Assembly (NCBI RefSeq): GCF_000758325.1
Contig: NZ_CP009459.1
Coordinates: 1,054,001 to 1,118,000, forward strand
Length of the DNA: 64,000 nucleotides
Reading direction: 5' to 3'
DNA from: Cedecea neteri
GTDB lineage: Bacteria > Pseudomonadota > Gammaproteobacteria > Enterobacterales > Enterobacteriaceae
The notes beneath the pieces are model-generated. The model did not search any database. It worked only from the letters and a program-made list of their open reading frames with translations, and had not been told where the DNA came from. The position numbers and the translations under genes were made by a program. Below, piece by piece: positions 1 to 8,181 of the stretch (positions are counted from its first letter, which is position 1; each line of letters begins with the position of its first letter).

Positions 1-364
1 GAATAGCCTGCAGCATGTCGAGCAGCGCCTGGCTCCAGGCCTGCTGTTCCGGCGTCTGCGTCGGCTTAGCGGCATCCAGCGCCCGCGCCAGCATCACCAC
101 ATGATTCTGGTCGATCACGATTTCGCCGTAGCGCGGCACGCCGTTCATTTTGTGCCGGGCCTCGCCGTCAGCCTCAAGCGTGGCGATCCACGCCTGATAG
201 GCTTCCAGCGGGCAAACCAGGCTCTCTTTCAGGCAGTCGATTACCCCCAAATGGTGGCCAATCGCCAGGCTGTAGTAGACCACCTGCTGAGCTTCAGCCG
301 GGGTGTTGTCGTTCTCATCGACAAACTTGCGGCTGAGCTGACAGAACACCACCGACTCGCTCAT
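1..364 (-). CDS. hycH: Formate hydrogenlyase maturation protein HycH (3' end missing)
   Basis: The reading frame starts with ATG at 364 on the minus strand ([18 protein letters not shown]) and runs off the left edge after about 121 codons; the E. coli protein has 136 residues, so only the C-terminal tip is missing. The ATG overlaps the hycG stop codon by one base (TAATG), which implies translational coupling. Known role of the family: an accessory protein needed to make active hydrogenase 3, with no recognised catalytic motif. A segment rich in E/A/Q followed by VVYYSLAIGHHLGV is strongly like E. coli HycH. hycI, the protease gene that follows in E. coli, would lie outside the window. Confidence 0.93.
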   Translation of the reverse strand, partial: MSESVVFCQLSRKFVDENDNTPAEAQQVVYYSLAIGHHLGVIDCLKESLVCPLEAYQAWIATLEADGEARHKMNGVPRYGEIVIDQNHVVMLARALDAAKPTQTPEQQAWSQALLDMLQAI

Positions 365-1128
365 TACACGCGCTCCTGATGAACCAGTTGCTCAAGGTTA
401 GTGACGATTTCCGTCAGGCGTGGGTCGTTTTCCGCGCTCAGCCACTGCTGAACAGCGTCGCCCCCGGTCGTCAGGTTAGTCATGTAGCTGTCGGCAATCT
501 GGCGGCCATAGCGGTAACCGGCGAGGCGGCGAGCAGCGCGGTCAATGCGCACGCGCAGCGGCTGAACCATATCCGGATGGAGGATTTTTGCAGGCTCAAC
601 GTCCAGCTCACTTGCCGGGCGGGCGTGGATTTTTTGTTCCAGCAGGCCAAGCGCCATCGCGAAGCCGTACAGCGTGGCGGCAGGCGTGGGTGGACAACCG
701 GGGATGTACACATCGACCGGCACGATTTTGTCGGTCCCGCCCCAGACGCAGTAAAGGTCGTGGAAGATCCCGCCGCTGTTGCCGCAGGCCCCGTAGGAGA
801 TACAGATTTTAGGATCGGGAGCAGACTCCCAGGCGCGCAGCGCCGGGGAACGCATCGCGCGGGTTACCGCTCCGGTAAAAAGCAGAATATCGGCATGGCG
901 AGGAGAAGGAACCACTTTGATCCCAAAGCGTTCTGCGTCGAAAAGTGGCGAAAGCGTAGCAAAAATCTCGATTTCGCAGCCGTTACAGCCGCCGCAATCC
1001 ACACGGTAAACGTAGGCAGAGCGTTTGATGTTTTTCAGCAGCGATGCCTTCATGCTGGCGATAGATTCGTCCACCGTCATCGGCACCGGAATGCCGTTGT
1101 GGTCGCGCGGCCCCAGTAGGTTACTCAT
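364..1128 (-). CDS. hycG: Hydrogenase 3 small subunit HycG (NuoB-like)
   Basis: 254 aa, against 255 in E. coli. It is the small, iron-sulfur subunit of hydrogenase 3 in the membrane-bound formate hydrogenlyase complex, passing electrons between the ferredoxin-like subunits and the NiFe site of HycE. The cysteine cluster C45-G-G-C48-N-G-C51-E-I-E, the downstream [10 protein letters not shown] and the IPGCPPTP motif are the ligands expected for a NuoB/HycG-type 4Fe-4S cluster. The start codon shares one base with the hycF stop, and the stop shares one base with the hycH start, so it is embedded in a tightly coupled operon. No Tat signal peptide is present, in keeping with a cytoplasm-facing enzyme. 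Confidence 0.97.
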   Translation of the reverse strand: MSNLLGPRDHNGIPVPMTVDESIASMKASLLKNIKRSAYVYRVDCGGCNGCEIEIFATLSPLFDAERFGIKVVPSPRHADILLFTGAVTRAMRSPALRAWESAPDPKICISYGACGNSGGIFHDLYCVWGGTDKIVPVDVYIPGCPPTPAATLYGFAMALGLLEQKIHARPASELDVEPAKILHPDMVQPLRVRIDRAARRLAGYRYGRQIADSYMTNLTTGGDAVQQWLSAENDPRLTEIVTNLEQLVHQERV

Positions 1129-1670
1129 TAGCTGGCCTCTCTCATCTGACGGCTAAAGTCGATCCGGTCGGACGACACCAGGCTTTGCTGGCGCTTGCAG
1201 TCCGGGCAGGTTTCAAATGCTGTACGGCGCCTTTCCGCGCGGGAATCGCCGTTGTGCTCAAGCAGCGCAATGGCGTAGTCGATCTCTTTTTGCACGGCGA
1301 ACGGGCGGCCACATTCGCGGCAGTTGCACAACGGGAAGCTGGCCTGCTGCAGGAAGTCGGCTTTATTCCACACCGCCAGCTCGTACTGCTGTGAGAGTTT
1401 GATGGCGGCCGTCGGGCAAACCTCTTCGCAGCGCCCACAGAAGATGCAGCGCCCGAGGTTAAAGCTCCACTGCAGTTGCCCGGCGGCAAGATCGGTCTCA
1501 ACGCTCAGGGCATTGGACGGGCAGGCGTTCACGCAGGCCGCACAGCCGATGCATTGCTGCGGGTTGTGCTCGGGCTTGCCGCGAAAATTAGGGTCGACGG
1601 CAATGGGCTGGAGCGGGTAAGACTCGGTTGCCACGCCGCCCTTGATGGCTTTTTTGATGAAGTTAAACAT
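1128..1670 (-). CDS. hycF: Formate hydrogenlyase ferredoxin-like subunit HycF
   Basis: 180 aa, a NuoI-like electron-transfer subunit. Two classical 4Fe-4S motifs are visible: C40-x2-C43-x2-C46-x3-C50-P and C75-x2-C78-x2-C81-x3-C85-P. Two further CxxC pairs (C117/C120 and C155/C158) in the C-terminal third look like a zinc-ribbon or rubredoxin-like site, typical of HycF/HyfH proteins. The hycG start overlaps the end of this gene. Its upstream neighbour hycE is 192 bp away, far wider than in E. coli, because an inverted pair of extragenic repeats occupies the gap; translation of hycF is therefore unlikely to be coupled to hycE here. Confidence 0.96.
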   Translation of the reverse strand: MFNFIKKAIKGGVATESYPLQPIAVDPNFRGKPEHNPQQCIGCAACVNACPSNALSVETDLAAGQLQWSFNLGRCIFCGRCEEVCPTAAIKLSQQYELAVWNKADFLQQASFPLCNCRECGRPFAVQKEIDYAIALLEHNGDSRAERRRTAFETCPDCKRQQSLVSSDRIDFSRQMREAS

Positions 1671-1702
1671 GTGTTTTCCTTGTTTGCCTGGCCTGAAAAC
1701 AA

Positions 1703-1839
1703 CCCCTCACCCTAACCCTCTCCCCTGAGAGGCGAGGGGACAGTTCGAGTGCGATTCCATCTACGCCCATAAGAGGCAAGAGACAGATCGAAGCCGGTTT
1801 TCCCCCTCTCCCTTCCAGGGAGAGGGCCGGGGTGAGGGT
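1703..1839. repeat. Inverted pair of GC-rich extragenic palindromes (BIME-like)
   Basis: Two copies of the repeat that recurs through the window face each other: the first at 1703-1740 (CCCTCACCCTAACCCTCTCCC orientation) and the second at 1802-1839 (reverse orientation), with about 60 bp between. Each copy is itself an imperfect hairpin (CCCTCTCCC / GGGAGAGGG) and the outer arms pair with each other. The pair fills the hycE-hycF intergenic gap inside the operon, where it may form a large stem in the mRNA and protect or separate the upstream hycABCDE message. Confidence 0.85.
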
Positions 1840-1862
1840 CAGTCACCGACCAGGCATCAAAA

Positions 1863-3572
1863 TCATTTCAGCGGCGAATTCGTGCGCTCAATGCTATAGC
1901 GCTCCAGCTCTTTGTACGGCACCACCTGGCTTTTCTTCTTGCGCACGTCCACCACCGTCATGCGGTCGGTGCAGGAATAGCAAGGATCAAGGCTGCCGAT
2001 AATCAGCGGCGCGTCAGATACCGTGTTGCCGCGCAGCATATAGCGCAGGGTTGGCCAGTTGGCGTACGTCGCCGCACGGCAGCGCCAGCGGTACAGCTTC
2101 TGGTTGTCCCCGGTCATGCTCCAGTGAATGTCGTCCCCGCGCGGAGCCTCTGAGAAGCCCAGGGCAAAGCGGTTTGGAATGTAGGTAAAACCTTCCACGG
2201 CGAGCGAGCCGCCCGGCAGGTTATCCAGACCGAAATCAATCATGTTCAGTGCGGTAAAGACTTCATTGATGCGCACTTTCAGGCGGGAAAGCACGTCGCA
2301 GCCGTCGAGGCTATGTACTTCCATCGGCAGCAGGCCGTAACCGACAAACGGGTGATCGGCGCGGGTATCGCGGGCATGGCCGCTGGCGCGAACCATTGGG
2401 CCGACGTTGCTAAAATCACGGGCGATTTGCGGGTCGAGGCGGCCAATGCCGACGGTACGCTGTTCGATGTTCGGCGTGCTCAGCAGAATATCCACCAGAT
2501 CTTGCACTTCCCGGCGCATCTGCTGGGCAAGCTGGCGGGTCTGGATCATGTCGTCTTTCAGCAGGTCGCGGCGGATGCCGCCGATCAGGTTCAGGCCGTA
2601 GGTTTTCCGCGCCCCGGTCAGGATCTCCGCCATCTTCATCGACATTTCACGCACGCGGAAGAACTGCATAAAACCGGAGTCGAAGCCGACAAAGTGGCAG
2701 GCCAGGCCGAGGTTCAGCAGGTGGCTATGCAGACGCTCAACCTCCAGCAGAATGGCGCGAATCATCTGCGCGCGCTCCGGCACCACAATTCCCATCGCGT
2801 TTTCCACCGAGGTTGTATAGGCGGTGCTGTGGGCAAAGCCGCAGATGCCGCACACGCGATCGGACAGGAAGGTAACTTCGTTGTAGCCCATGCGGGTTTC
2901 CGCCAGCTTTTCCATGCCGCGATGGACGTAGAACAGTCGGTAGTCGGCGTCGATAATGTTTTCGCCATCGACGAACAGGCGGAAGTGGCCGGGTTCATCA
3001 GAAGTGACGTGCAGCGGGCCAATCGGCACCACGTTGTTCTTTTTCGTCCCCAGTTCATTGATGAACTCGTAGGTCTCTTTGTCGGTGGTCGGTGCCGGAC
3101 GCTGGCGGTAATCCATGCTGTCTTTACGCAGCGGATAGAGATCGTCCGGCCAGTCATCCGGCAGCACCAGACGGCGCTCATCGGGCAGGCCAACCGGCTG
3201 CAGGCCGTACATATCGCGAACTTCACGTTCGCCCCAAACGGCGGCAGGTACGCGAGGCGTGACGGACGGGAACTCCGGCTTGTCGGCGTCCACTTCCACA
3301 CGCACGGTGATCCAGCACTTCACCCCGCTTTCCATCGACAGGACGTAATACACCGCGTAGCTGCCGCACAGCTGGCGCTCATCGTTACCAAACAGCACCG
3401 AAAGCCAGCCGCCCTGCTGGTAGTAAAGCCACTCCACCACCTCCGGCAGCATATTGAGCTTCACGGTGACGGTGATTTGGTCTTTGGTCTGCCAGGCTTC
3501 GTCGATCACCGCATTCGGGAATTGCTGATGCAGCGCGGCGAGATAGTGTTGACCAATTTTTTCTTCAGACAT
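1863..3572 (-). CDS. hycE: Hydrogenase 3 large subunit HycE (NiFe catalytic subunit)
   Basis: 569 aa, the same length as E. coli HycE. Residues 1 to about 170 are a NuoC-like (30 kDa) domain and the rest a NuoD-like NiFe-hydrogenase large subunit. Nickel-iron ligands are intact: C241-G-I-C244 and D-P-C531-Y-S-C534. After R537 a 32-residue tail starting MTVVDVRKKK follows; in E. coli the endopeptidase HycI removes exactly this tail after cofactor insertion, so the protein is a normal precursor. It evolves H2 from electrons delivered by formate dehydrogenase H through HycB, HycF and HycG. The hyp genes that build its cofactor are divergent from the operon. Confidence 0.98.
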   Translation of the reverse strand: MSEEKIGQHYLAALHQQFPNAVIDEAWQTKDQITVTVKLNMLPEVVEWLYYQQGGWLSVLFGNDERQLCGSYAVYYVLSMESGVKCWITVRVEVDADKPEFPSVTPRVPAAVWGEREVRDMYGLQPVGLPDERRLVLPDDWPDDLYPLRKDSMDYRQRPAPTTDKETYEFINELGTKKNNVVPIGPLHVTSDEPGHFRLFVDGENIIDADYRLFYVHRGMEKLAETRMGYNEVTFLSDRVCGICGFAHSTAYTTSVENAMGIVVPERAQMIRAILLEVERLHSHLLNLGLACHFVGFDSGFMQFFRVREMSMKMAEILTGARKTYGLNLIGGIRRDLLKDDMIQTRQLAQQMRREVQDLVDILLSTPNIEQRTVGIGRLDPQIARDFSNVGPMVRASGHARDTRADHPFVGYGLLPMEVHSLDGCDVLSRLKVRINEVFTALNMIDFGLDNLPGGSLAVEGFTYIPNRFALGFSEAPRGDDIHWSMTGDNQKLYRWRCRAATYANWPTLRYMLRGNTVSDAPLIIGSLDPCYSCTDRMTVVDVRKKKSQVVPYKELERYSIERTNSPLK

Positions 3573-3589
3573 CGATAGGTTCTCTTAAA

Positions 3590-4516
3590 TCACGCCGCCA
3601 GCAAGGAGACGAAGGCTAAAAAGGCAAAGCCAAAACCGGCCCAGGTAATGCGCGAGGTTTCCAGCATCCGCAGGCGTGCCATGCTGTTTTCGAACAGCGC
3701 GATAATCAGCACGCCCGCCACCAGCTTCACAACGGCCAGCACCAGGGCGAGAACAAGCCCGCCCCAGCTAAAGGCGCTCATTTGCCCCCAGGGCAGGAAC
3801 ACACCAACAAACATTTGCAGCACAACCAGTTGCTTAAGGGAAATGCCCCACTTCAGTACCGCAAAGCCCGCGCCGCTGTATTCGGACAACGGCCCTTCCT
3901 GCAGCTCTTGCTCGGCTTCGGCGAGGTCAAACGGCAGCTTGCCCATTTCGATGAAGGTCGCAAAAGCGCAGGCCGCGAAGGCCAGGATCAGCGTCAGGCT
4001 TTCCGCCGTCGGCCAGGCGTGAATAGCCCCGGCGATATTGCTGATGTGCGTGCTGCCGGCCACCTGTGCGGCCACCCACAGGCCAAGCAGTAGAATCGGC
4101 TCAACCAGCACACCCAACATCGCTTCACGGCTGGCACCAATCCCGGTGAACGGGCTGCCGGTGTCCAGCCCGGCGATGGCAAAGAAGAAGCGGGCGATGG
4201 CGAACAGGTAAATTAAGGTGATCAGGTCGCCTAATGACGGCAGCGGCGAGGCAATCGTCACCACCGGCAGCGCGGTGGCGATGGTGAGCATCACGCCCAC
4301 CATCACGAACGGCATCAGGCGGAAAACCCAGCCAGAGGCGGCGGGGGCCACGCTCTGGCGACCCAGCAACTTGAACAAATCCCGGTATTCCTGCAGCACG
4401 CCGGGGCCACGGCGGTTATGCAGTCGGGCGCGCGTCACGCGGGTAATCCCGGCCAGCAGCGGCGCGGCAAAAAACAGCGCCAGCGCCTGGATAAGAGCAA
4501 ATAAAAACGTAGTCAT
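3590..4516 (-). CDS. hycD: Formate hydrogenlyase membrane subunit HycD (NuoH-like)
   Basis: 308 aa (E. coli 307). A polytopic inner-membrane protein with about eight hydrophobic segments; it belongs to the NuoH/HycD family that links the hydrophilic hydrogenase arm to the membrane arm. The cytoplasmic-loop stretch GKLPFDLAEAEQELQEG with its acidic cluster, and RLHNRRGPG near the N-terminus, are hallmark segments of the family. It lies 9 bp downstream of hycC and 17 bp upstream of hycE in the same operon. Confidence 0.97.
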   Translation of the reverse strand: MTTFLFALIQALALFFAAPLLAGITRVTRARLHNRRGPGVLQEYRDLFKLLGRQSVAPAASGWVFRLMPFVMVGVMLTIATALPVVTIASPLPSLGDLITLIYLFAIARFFFAIAGLDTGSPFTGIGASREAMLGVLVEPILLLGLWVAAQVAGSTHISNIAGAIHAWPTAESLTLILAFAACAFATFIEMGKLPFDLAEAEQELQEGPLSEYSGAGFAVLKWGISLKQLVVLQMFVGVFLPWGQMSAFSWGGLVLALVLAVVKLVAGVLIIALFENSMARLRMLETSRITWAGFGFAFLAFVSLLAA

Positions 4517-4525
4517 ATGAGTTCC

Positions 4526-6334
4526 TCAGGCAACCATCGCCACCAGTAAGACCGCCAGCTCAACCATCGCCAGACGGCGGAACGTGCCGGACAGGCACTC
4601 GCACTGCCAGCCTGGGATCCACTTCACCGGGTTCAGGGTTTGGCGCAGCTTAAGCAAAGGCGCAAACGCCGCTTTGACCGGCTGGGCAAAGCCCGTGGCG
4701 GTGATCACCATCGCCTGTTCGTGGTCGTAGCCGCAGACCCAGGCCGAGCCGCGAGAGCGGTTTGGTAAACGGTCGCCGCGGAAAACGATCATCAAAATTA
4801 ACGGCAGCAGCGGAGAGGCGATCAGCAGCAGCGTGATCATCGGCTGAGACACAGCGGTATGCGCCGGTTGCAGAGGCAACGGCACGGCGTGCTGAAGCAA
4901 AGGCAGAAGCCACGGGGCAGCCACACCCGCCGCCACACAGCACGCAGCAAGCAGAGCGACTGAGGCATTCATTAGCCACGGCGCAGGGGTCGCGTTTTCC
5001 GCTTCCTGAGTACGTGGAGCACCCAGGAAAGTGACGCCATAGACTTTCGCCATGCACATCACCGCCAGCGCACCGGTGATTGCCAGCCCCACGGCCAGCA
5101 GCGGCCCAATAAAGCGGCCCACAAACAGCGGCAGGCTGCCGAGGCGGAAGAAGGACTGATAGATGACCCACTCCCCGGCAAAGCCGTTCAGCGGCGGCAG
5201 CGCGGCCATCGCCATCAGCCCGACCAGCATCGCCAGCGAGATAACCGGCATGCGTTTGCCGATCCCGCCCAGCTTCTCGATATCCCGATGACCGGTGCGG
5301 AACCACACCGCACCTGCGCCGAGGAACAGCGTGGTTTTAAACAGGCTGTGGTTGAACAGGTGATAAAGGCCGCCGGTCATGCCCAGCGCCACCAGCACCG
5401 GCTCATGCAGTGCGATACCGAGCAGGCCGCAGCCCAGGCCCAGCAAAATAATACCGATGTTCTCAAGGGAGTGATAAGCCAGCAGCCGGTTGATGTTGTG
5501 CTCCATCAGCGCGTAAAGCCCGCCGATAAACGCGGTGATCATGCCGACCACCACCACCAGCACGCCCCACCACAGCGGCAGCGTATTACTGATGAGCGAG
5601 AAGCTCATGATGCCGTAGAGGCCAATCTTCAACACCACGGCGGAGAACAAGGCGGCGGCTGGTGCGGAGGCATTCGCATGCGCCTGCGGCACCCAGCCGT
5701 GCAGCGGGATAATCCCGGCCAGCAATCCAAAGCCGAGTAGCGCAAGGATCAGTACCGGGGCTGGCAGCGGCGCACCGTCGAGGAGATGACGCAGATCGCC
5801 ATAGCCCAGCGTGCCGTAGCGCTGCCACAGCAGCCAGCAGGCAATCGCTAAAAGCACTGTGCCCAGACGACCAAGGGCAAACCACAGCTGCCCGGACTTC
5901 TGACAGCCGGTGAGGAAATAACCCGCCAGGGAGATAATTTCTGCCATCGCCACCAGCGTGACAAAGTTGTCGGCCACCAGCGCCGCAACGCTTGCCGCCA
6001 GGATTAAGTTAATCAGCAGGCCGTTGGCTTTTACCGCCGGATGGCGATGCCAGGCGCAGTTATAAACTGAGATAAACAGGCCGCTTAACGCCACCGTCAC
6101 CAGCCAGACACCGTTAAAGGCGTTGAGCTGCAGGTGCCAGTGCCAGATTTGCGCATCGCCGCTGAAGCCCAGCAGCGCCTGCACGCCCGCAATCAACAAG
6201 ATCACGGCGCTAATTGCGCCGCCAATGCCGCCGATAAAGCCGCTAACGGGCTTTGAAAATGCCAGAACGCCGGCTAACACCGCGCTGATGACAAATCCCA
6301 AAAGCGCCCAGTGAATCAGTAAAAATGCATTCAT
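4526..6334 (-). CDS. hycC: Formate hydrogenlyase membrane subunit HycC (antiporter-like)
   Basis: 602 aa (E. coli 608), a NuoL/MrpA-like membrane protein with roughly 14-16 transmembrane stretches. It anchors the hydrogenase in the inner membrane and resembles proton-pumping subunits of complex I. Within the central block, GWVPQAHANASAPAAALFSAVVLKIGLYG and HSLENIGIILLGLG are the conserved antiporter-family segments with membrane lysine and histidine residues. Its ATG overlaps the hycB stop by 4 bp (ATGA), indicating coupled translation. Confidence 0.97.
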   Translation of the reverse strand: MNAFLLIHWALLGFVISAVLAGVLAFSKPVSGFIGGIGGAISAVILLIAGVQALLGFSGDAQIWHWHLQLNAFNGVWLVTVALSGLFISVYNCAWHRHPAVKANGLLINLILAASVAALVADNFVTLVAMAEIISLAGYFLTGCQKSGQLWFALGRLGTVLLAIACWLLWQRYGTLGYGDLRHLLDGAPLPAPVLILALLGFGLLAGIIPLHGWVPQAHANASAPAAALFSAVVLKIGLYGIMSFSLISNTLPLWWGVLVVVVGMITAFIGGLYALMEHNINRLLAYHSLENIGIILLGLGCGLLGIALHEPVLVALGMTGGLYHLFNHSLFKTTLFLGAGAVWFRTGHRDIEKLGGIGKRMPVISLAMLVGLMAMAALPPLNGFAGEWVIYQSFFRLGSLPLFVGRFIGPLLAVGLAITGALAVMCMAKVYGVTFLGAPRTQEAENATPAPWLMNASVALLAACCVAAGVAAPWLLPLLQHAVPLPLQPAHTAVSQPMITLLLIASPLLPLILMIVFRGDRLPNRSRGSAWVCGYDHEQAMVITATGFAQPVKAAFAPLLKLRQTLNPVKWIPGWQCECLSGTFRRLAMVELAVLLVAMVA

Positions 6335-6957
6335 TTTCTCGCCTCTGGCTGGGTAAACAGGGTCAGGTCGCCGAGCGTCGCGCCAAGCGTCAGTTCACGT
6401 TTGCGCTTGCTGGCCTGGGCGATGTCTTTGGTGTCGATCAGCCGCAGCGCCTTGGTCGGGCAGGTGCGAACGCAGGCCGGGCCGCTTTCGTCGAAGCTGC
6501 ACAGGTCGCATTTCACGGCGATGGCGCGAACGCCGGGAACCCAGTCCAGCAGCGGGCTGACGCGAGCCGGAGCCGGAGGCGCAGGTGGCGCTTTCGGGCT
6601 GTTCACGTTGGCGGGAATATGCAGCGGGCGGCTACCGGAAAATTCAATGGCGCCGAACGGGCAGGCGATGCCGCAAAGTTTGCAGCTTACGCACAGGCTT
6701 TCATTCAGCTGCACGGCGCCGTCCACGCGGGTTATCGCATTGACCGGGCAAACCCCGGCGCAGGGGGCGTCTTCACAGTGGTGGCACATCTGCGGCGCAG
6801 ATTCATTCAGGTTGCGCATGACTTTCAGGCGCGGCATGGACTGCAGGCCGTGCAGGCGGTGCGTCTCGGCGCAGGCCGCTTCACAGGTATGGCAGCCCAT
6901 ACACAATTTTGAGTCAGCGATTACAAAACGGTTCACCAGTTCTTCCTCAGGTGACAA
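6331..6957 (-). CDS. hycB: Formate hydrogenlyase 4Fe-4S subunit HycB
   Basis: 208 aa (E. coli 203). A four-cluster ferredoxin of the HycB/DmsB family that receives electrons from formate dehydrogenase H (FdhF) and hands them to the hydrogenase arm. Cysteine groups are visible at CMGCHTCEAAC, CHHCEDAPCAGVCP, CVSCKLCGIACP and CDLCSFDESGPACVRTCP, one per 4Fe-4S cluster. A proline/alanine-rich linker (PKAPPAPPAPARV) between the third and fourth groups is slightly longer than usual and explains the extra length. It follows hycA by 67 bp and overlaps hycC by 4 bp. Confidence 0.97.
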   Translation of the reverse strand: MSPEEELVNRFVIADSKLCMGCHTCEAACAETHRLHGLQSMPRLKVMRNLNESAPQMCHHCEDAPCAGVCPVNAITRVDGAVQLNESLCVSCKLCGIACPFGAIEFSGSRPLHIPANVNSPKAPPAPPAPARVSPLLDWVPGVRAIAVKCDLCSFDESGPACVRTCPTKALRLIDTKDIAQASKRKRELTLGATLGDLTLFTQPEARK

Positions 6958-7024
6958 TCGTCATTTTTGACGAAAACATGCCGAAAAGCTGCCGGTTCGA
7001 CAGTTCTCGACACCCCAGATCTCT

Positions 7025-7480
7025 TCATGCCACGGCGGACTTTTGCAGCAGCGCCATGGATAGCGGGGTGTTTTGCTGCACGGCCAGATAAAGGCTGTCG
7101 TACACCGGGCGGATAAGCTCAAGGTAGTGTTCCAGCACTTTCTCGCGATCGCGGTTGCTGACGGTGTTATCAATCAGCCCGTCATCGTCGATAGTCGCCT
7201 TGGCAATCAGCACGTTATCGCTGCCGTCGCGCAGTTCGATGCTGTACTCGATGGTGTGGCTGTTAAAGCCTTCGGCGAGGTTGATTTGAATGACGAAGTG
7301 GTCAAATAAGAAGAAGCGCAGGCTTTCGTCCGGGTTGCAGCCCACGGCGTGATGCAGCTTCGCTTTGGATAAGGTGATCCCCTGAATCAGGGTGTTGCCG
7401 TAAAGATGCCACTGCGAAAGCAGCCGCTGGTGCCTGTCGGCGATGTACTCGGCTTTTTCGCTCAGTTCCCAAATGTTCAT
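7025..7480 (-). CDS. hycA: Formate hydrogenlyase regulatory protein HycA
   Basis: 151 aa, first gene of the hyc operon. In E. coli HycA counteracts FhlA and so damps transcription of the formate regulon. No DNA-binding motif is obvious; the identification rests on position, length and the characteristic start MNIWELSEKAEYIADRHQRL with the internal segment CNPDESLRFFLFDHFVIQINLAEGFN. It is preceded, on the minus strand, by a candidate sigma-54 promoter (7517-7532) and the intergenic region shared with hypA. Confidence 0.95.
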   Translation of the reverse strand: MNIWELSEKAEYIADRHQRLLSQWHLYGNTLIQGITLSKAKLHHAVGCNPDESLRFFLFDHFVIQINLAEGFNSHTIEYSIELRDGSDNVLIAKATIDDDGLIDNTVSNRDREKVLEHYLELIRPVYDSLYLAVQQNTPLSMALLQKSAVA

Positions 7481-7516
7481 GTTTTGTTCACTCTGTTAGT
7501 GCTTGTCCCTCCGTAA

Positions 7517-7532
7517 GGCACGTTTCGTGCCA
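7517..7532 (-). promoter_or_regulatory. Candidate sigma-54 promoter of hycA
   Basis: On the minus strand the sequence reads TGGCAC-gaaac-GTGCC. The -24 element is perfect and the GG and GC dinucleotides have the required 12-base offset, but the -12 element (GTGCC rather than TTGCA) is weak. The core GGCACG-ttt-CGTGCC is a perfect palindrome, so the same bases also resemble a plus-strand element. Position 37 bp before the hycA ATG fits the family; E. coli hyc is transcribed by sigma-54 with FhlA. Confidence 0.7.
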
Positions 7533-7596
7533 TGTTTTTAATTAATTGTTTTTAAATGAATTTAAACGATAAAAGTGTCTTGAGTGAGCCGAGTGA

Positions 7597-7612
7597 CATG
7601 TCATTTCGTCAT
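7597..7612. promoter_or_regulatory. Possible FhlA upstream activating half site
   Basis: CATTTCGT at 7602-7609 matches one half of the published FhlA site CATTTCGT-ACGAAATG; the second half is poorly conserved. It sits between the two divergent sigma-54 promoters, about 70 bp from hycA's and 165 bp from hypA's, as expected for an upstream activating sequence serving either operon. The stretch 7536-7570 beside it is very AT rich and could bend, but I did not find a convincing IHF consensus. Confidence 0.4.
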
Positions 7613-7640
7613 CTTTGACTTTGGGCGACGGCACTTTTTA

Positions 7641-7759
7641 CCCTCACCCTAACCCTCTCCCCGGAAGGGAGAGGGGATAAAAACAACAGGGCTGGCTAAC
7701 CCTTATATTTTTTAAAGAATTCCCCCTCGCCCCTCTGGGGAGAGGGCCGGGGTGAGGGG
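7641..7759. repeat. Inverted pair of GC-rich extragenic palindromes (BIME-like)
   Basis: Two copies of the window's repeat family in opposite orientation: 7641-7676 (CCCTCACCCTAACCCTCTCC direction) and 7722-7759 (reverse), separated by 45 bp of ordinary sequence. The right-hand copy ends 13 bp before the -24 element of the hypA promoter, so the pair sits between the putative FhlA site and the promoter it would have to contact. Confidence 0.85.
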
Positions 7760-7772
7760 CAAAGAAAAAGTC

Positions 7773-7788
7773 TGGCACCGTCCTTGCA
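7773..7788 (+). promoter_or_regulatory. Sigma-54 promoter of the hyp operon
   Basis: TGGCAC-cgtcc-TTGCA matches the -24/-12 consensus for RNA polymerase with RpoN exactly, including the spacing of GG and GC. It lies 31 bp before the hypA ATG, which has a GGAGG ribosome site at 7810-7814. Activation by FhlA in response to formate is known for E. coli hyp and is inferred here from fhlA at the end of the same cluster. Confidence 0.92.
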
Positions 7789-7818
7789 TTACCAGTCCCA
7801 GTTAACCCCGGAGGCCCC

Positions 7819-8181
7819 ATGCACGAAATCACCCTTTGCCAGCGCGCAGTCGAACTTATCGAAAACCATGCCCGCCAGAACAATGCCCGTCGCGTGACCG
7901 GCGTCTGGCTGGAGGTCGGCGCCTTCTCGTGCGTGGAAACCAGCGCCCTGGAGTTTTGCTTTGATCTGGTTTGCCGCGGCACCCTGGCGGAAGGCTGCGA
8001 ACTGCATATCCACCAGCAGGAAGCCGAATGCTGGTGCCATGACTGCCAGCAGTTCGTCACCTTACTGACCCAGCGCGTGAAGTGCTGCCCCAACTGTAGC
8101 GGCAGCAACCTGCGCATCGTGGCGAATGACGGCATGCAAATTAAGCGTCTGGAAATCGATCAGGAGATAGCTCATGTGTAG
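7819..8181 (+). CDS. hypA: Hydrogenase nickel-incorporation protein HypA
   Basis: 120 aa (E. coli 116). Small nickel metallochaperone that works with HypB to load Ni into the hydrogenase large subunit. The Ni-binding N-terminus M-H2-E is present, and the zinc site is formed by C73-H-D-C76 and C90-P-N-C93. The last residues (QEIAHV) extend slightly past the usual end and overlap the hypB start by 8 bp. The ATG follows a strong GGAGG. It is the first gene of hypABCDE, transcribed divergently from hycA. Confidence 0.97.
   Translation: MHEITLCQRAVELIENHARQNNARRVTGVWLEVGAFSCVETSALEFCFDLVCRGTLAEGCELHIHQQEAECWCHDCQQFVTLLTQRVKCCPNCSGSNLRIVANDGMQIKRLEIDQEIAHV

Noticed and set aside
379-1119. Long plus-strand ORF opposite hycG
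   Set aside because: Shadow of hycG in the opposite strand; the minus-strand protein has the conserved cysteine motifs and operon context.
1703-1839. Short regular repeats as CRISPR
   Set aside because: Only two inverted copies per site, no equal spacers and no cas genes; they are extragenic palindromes.
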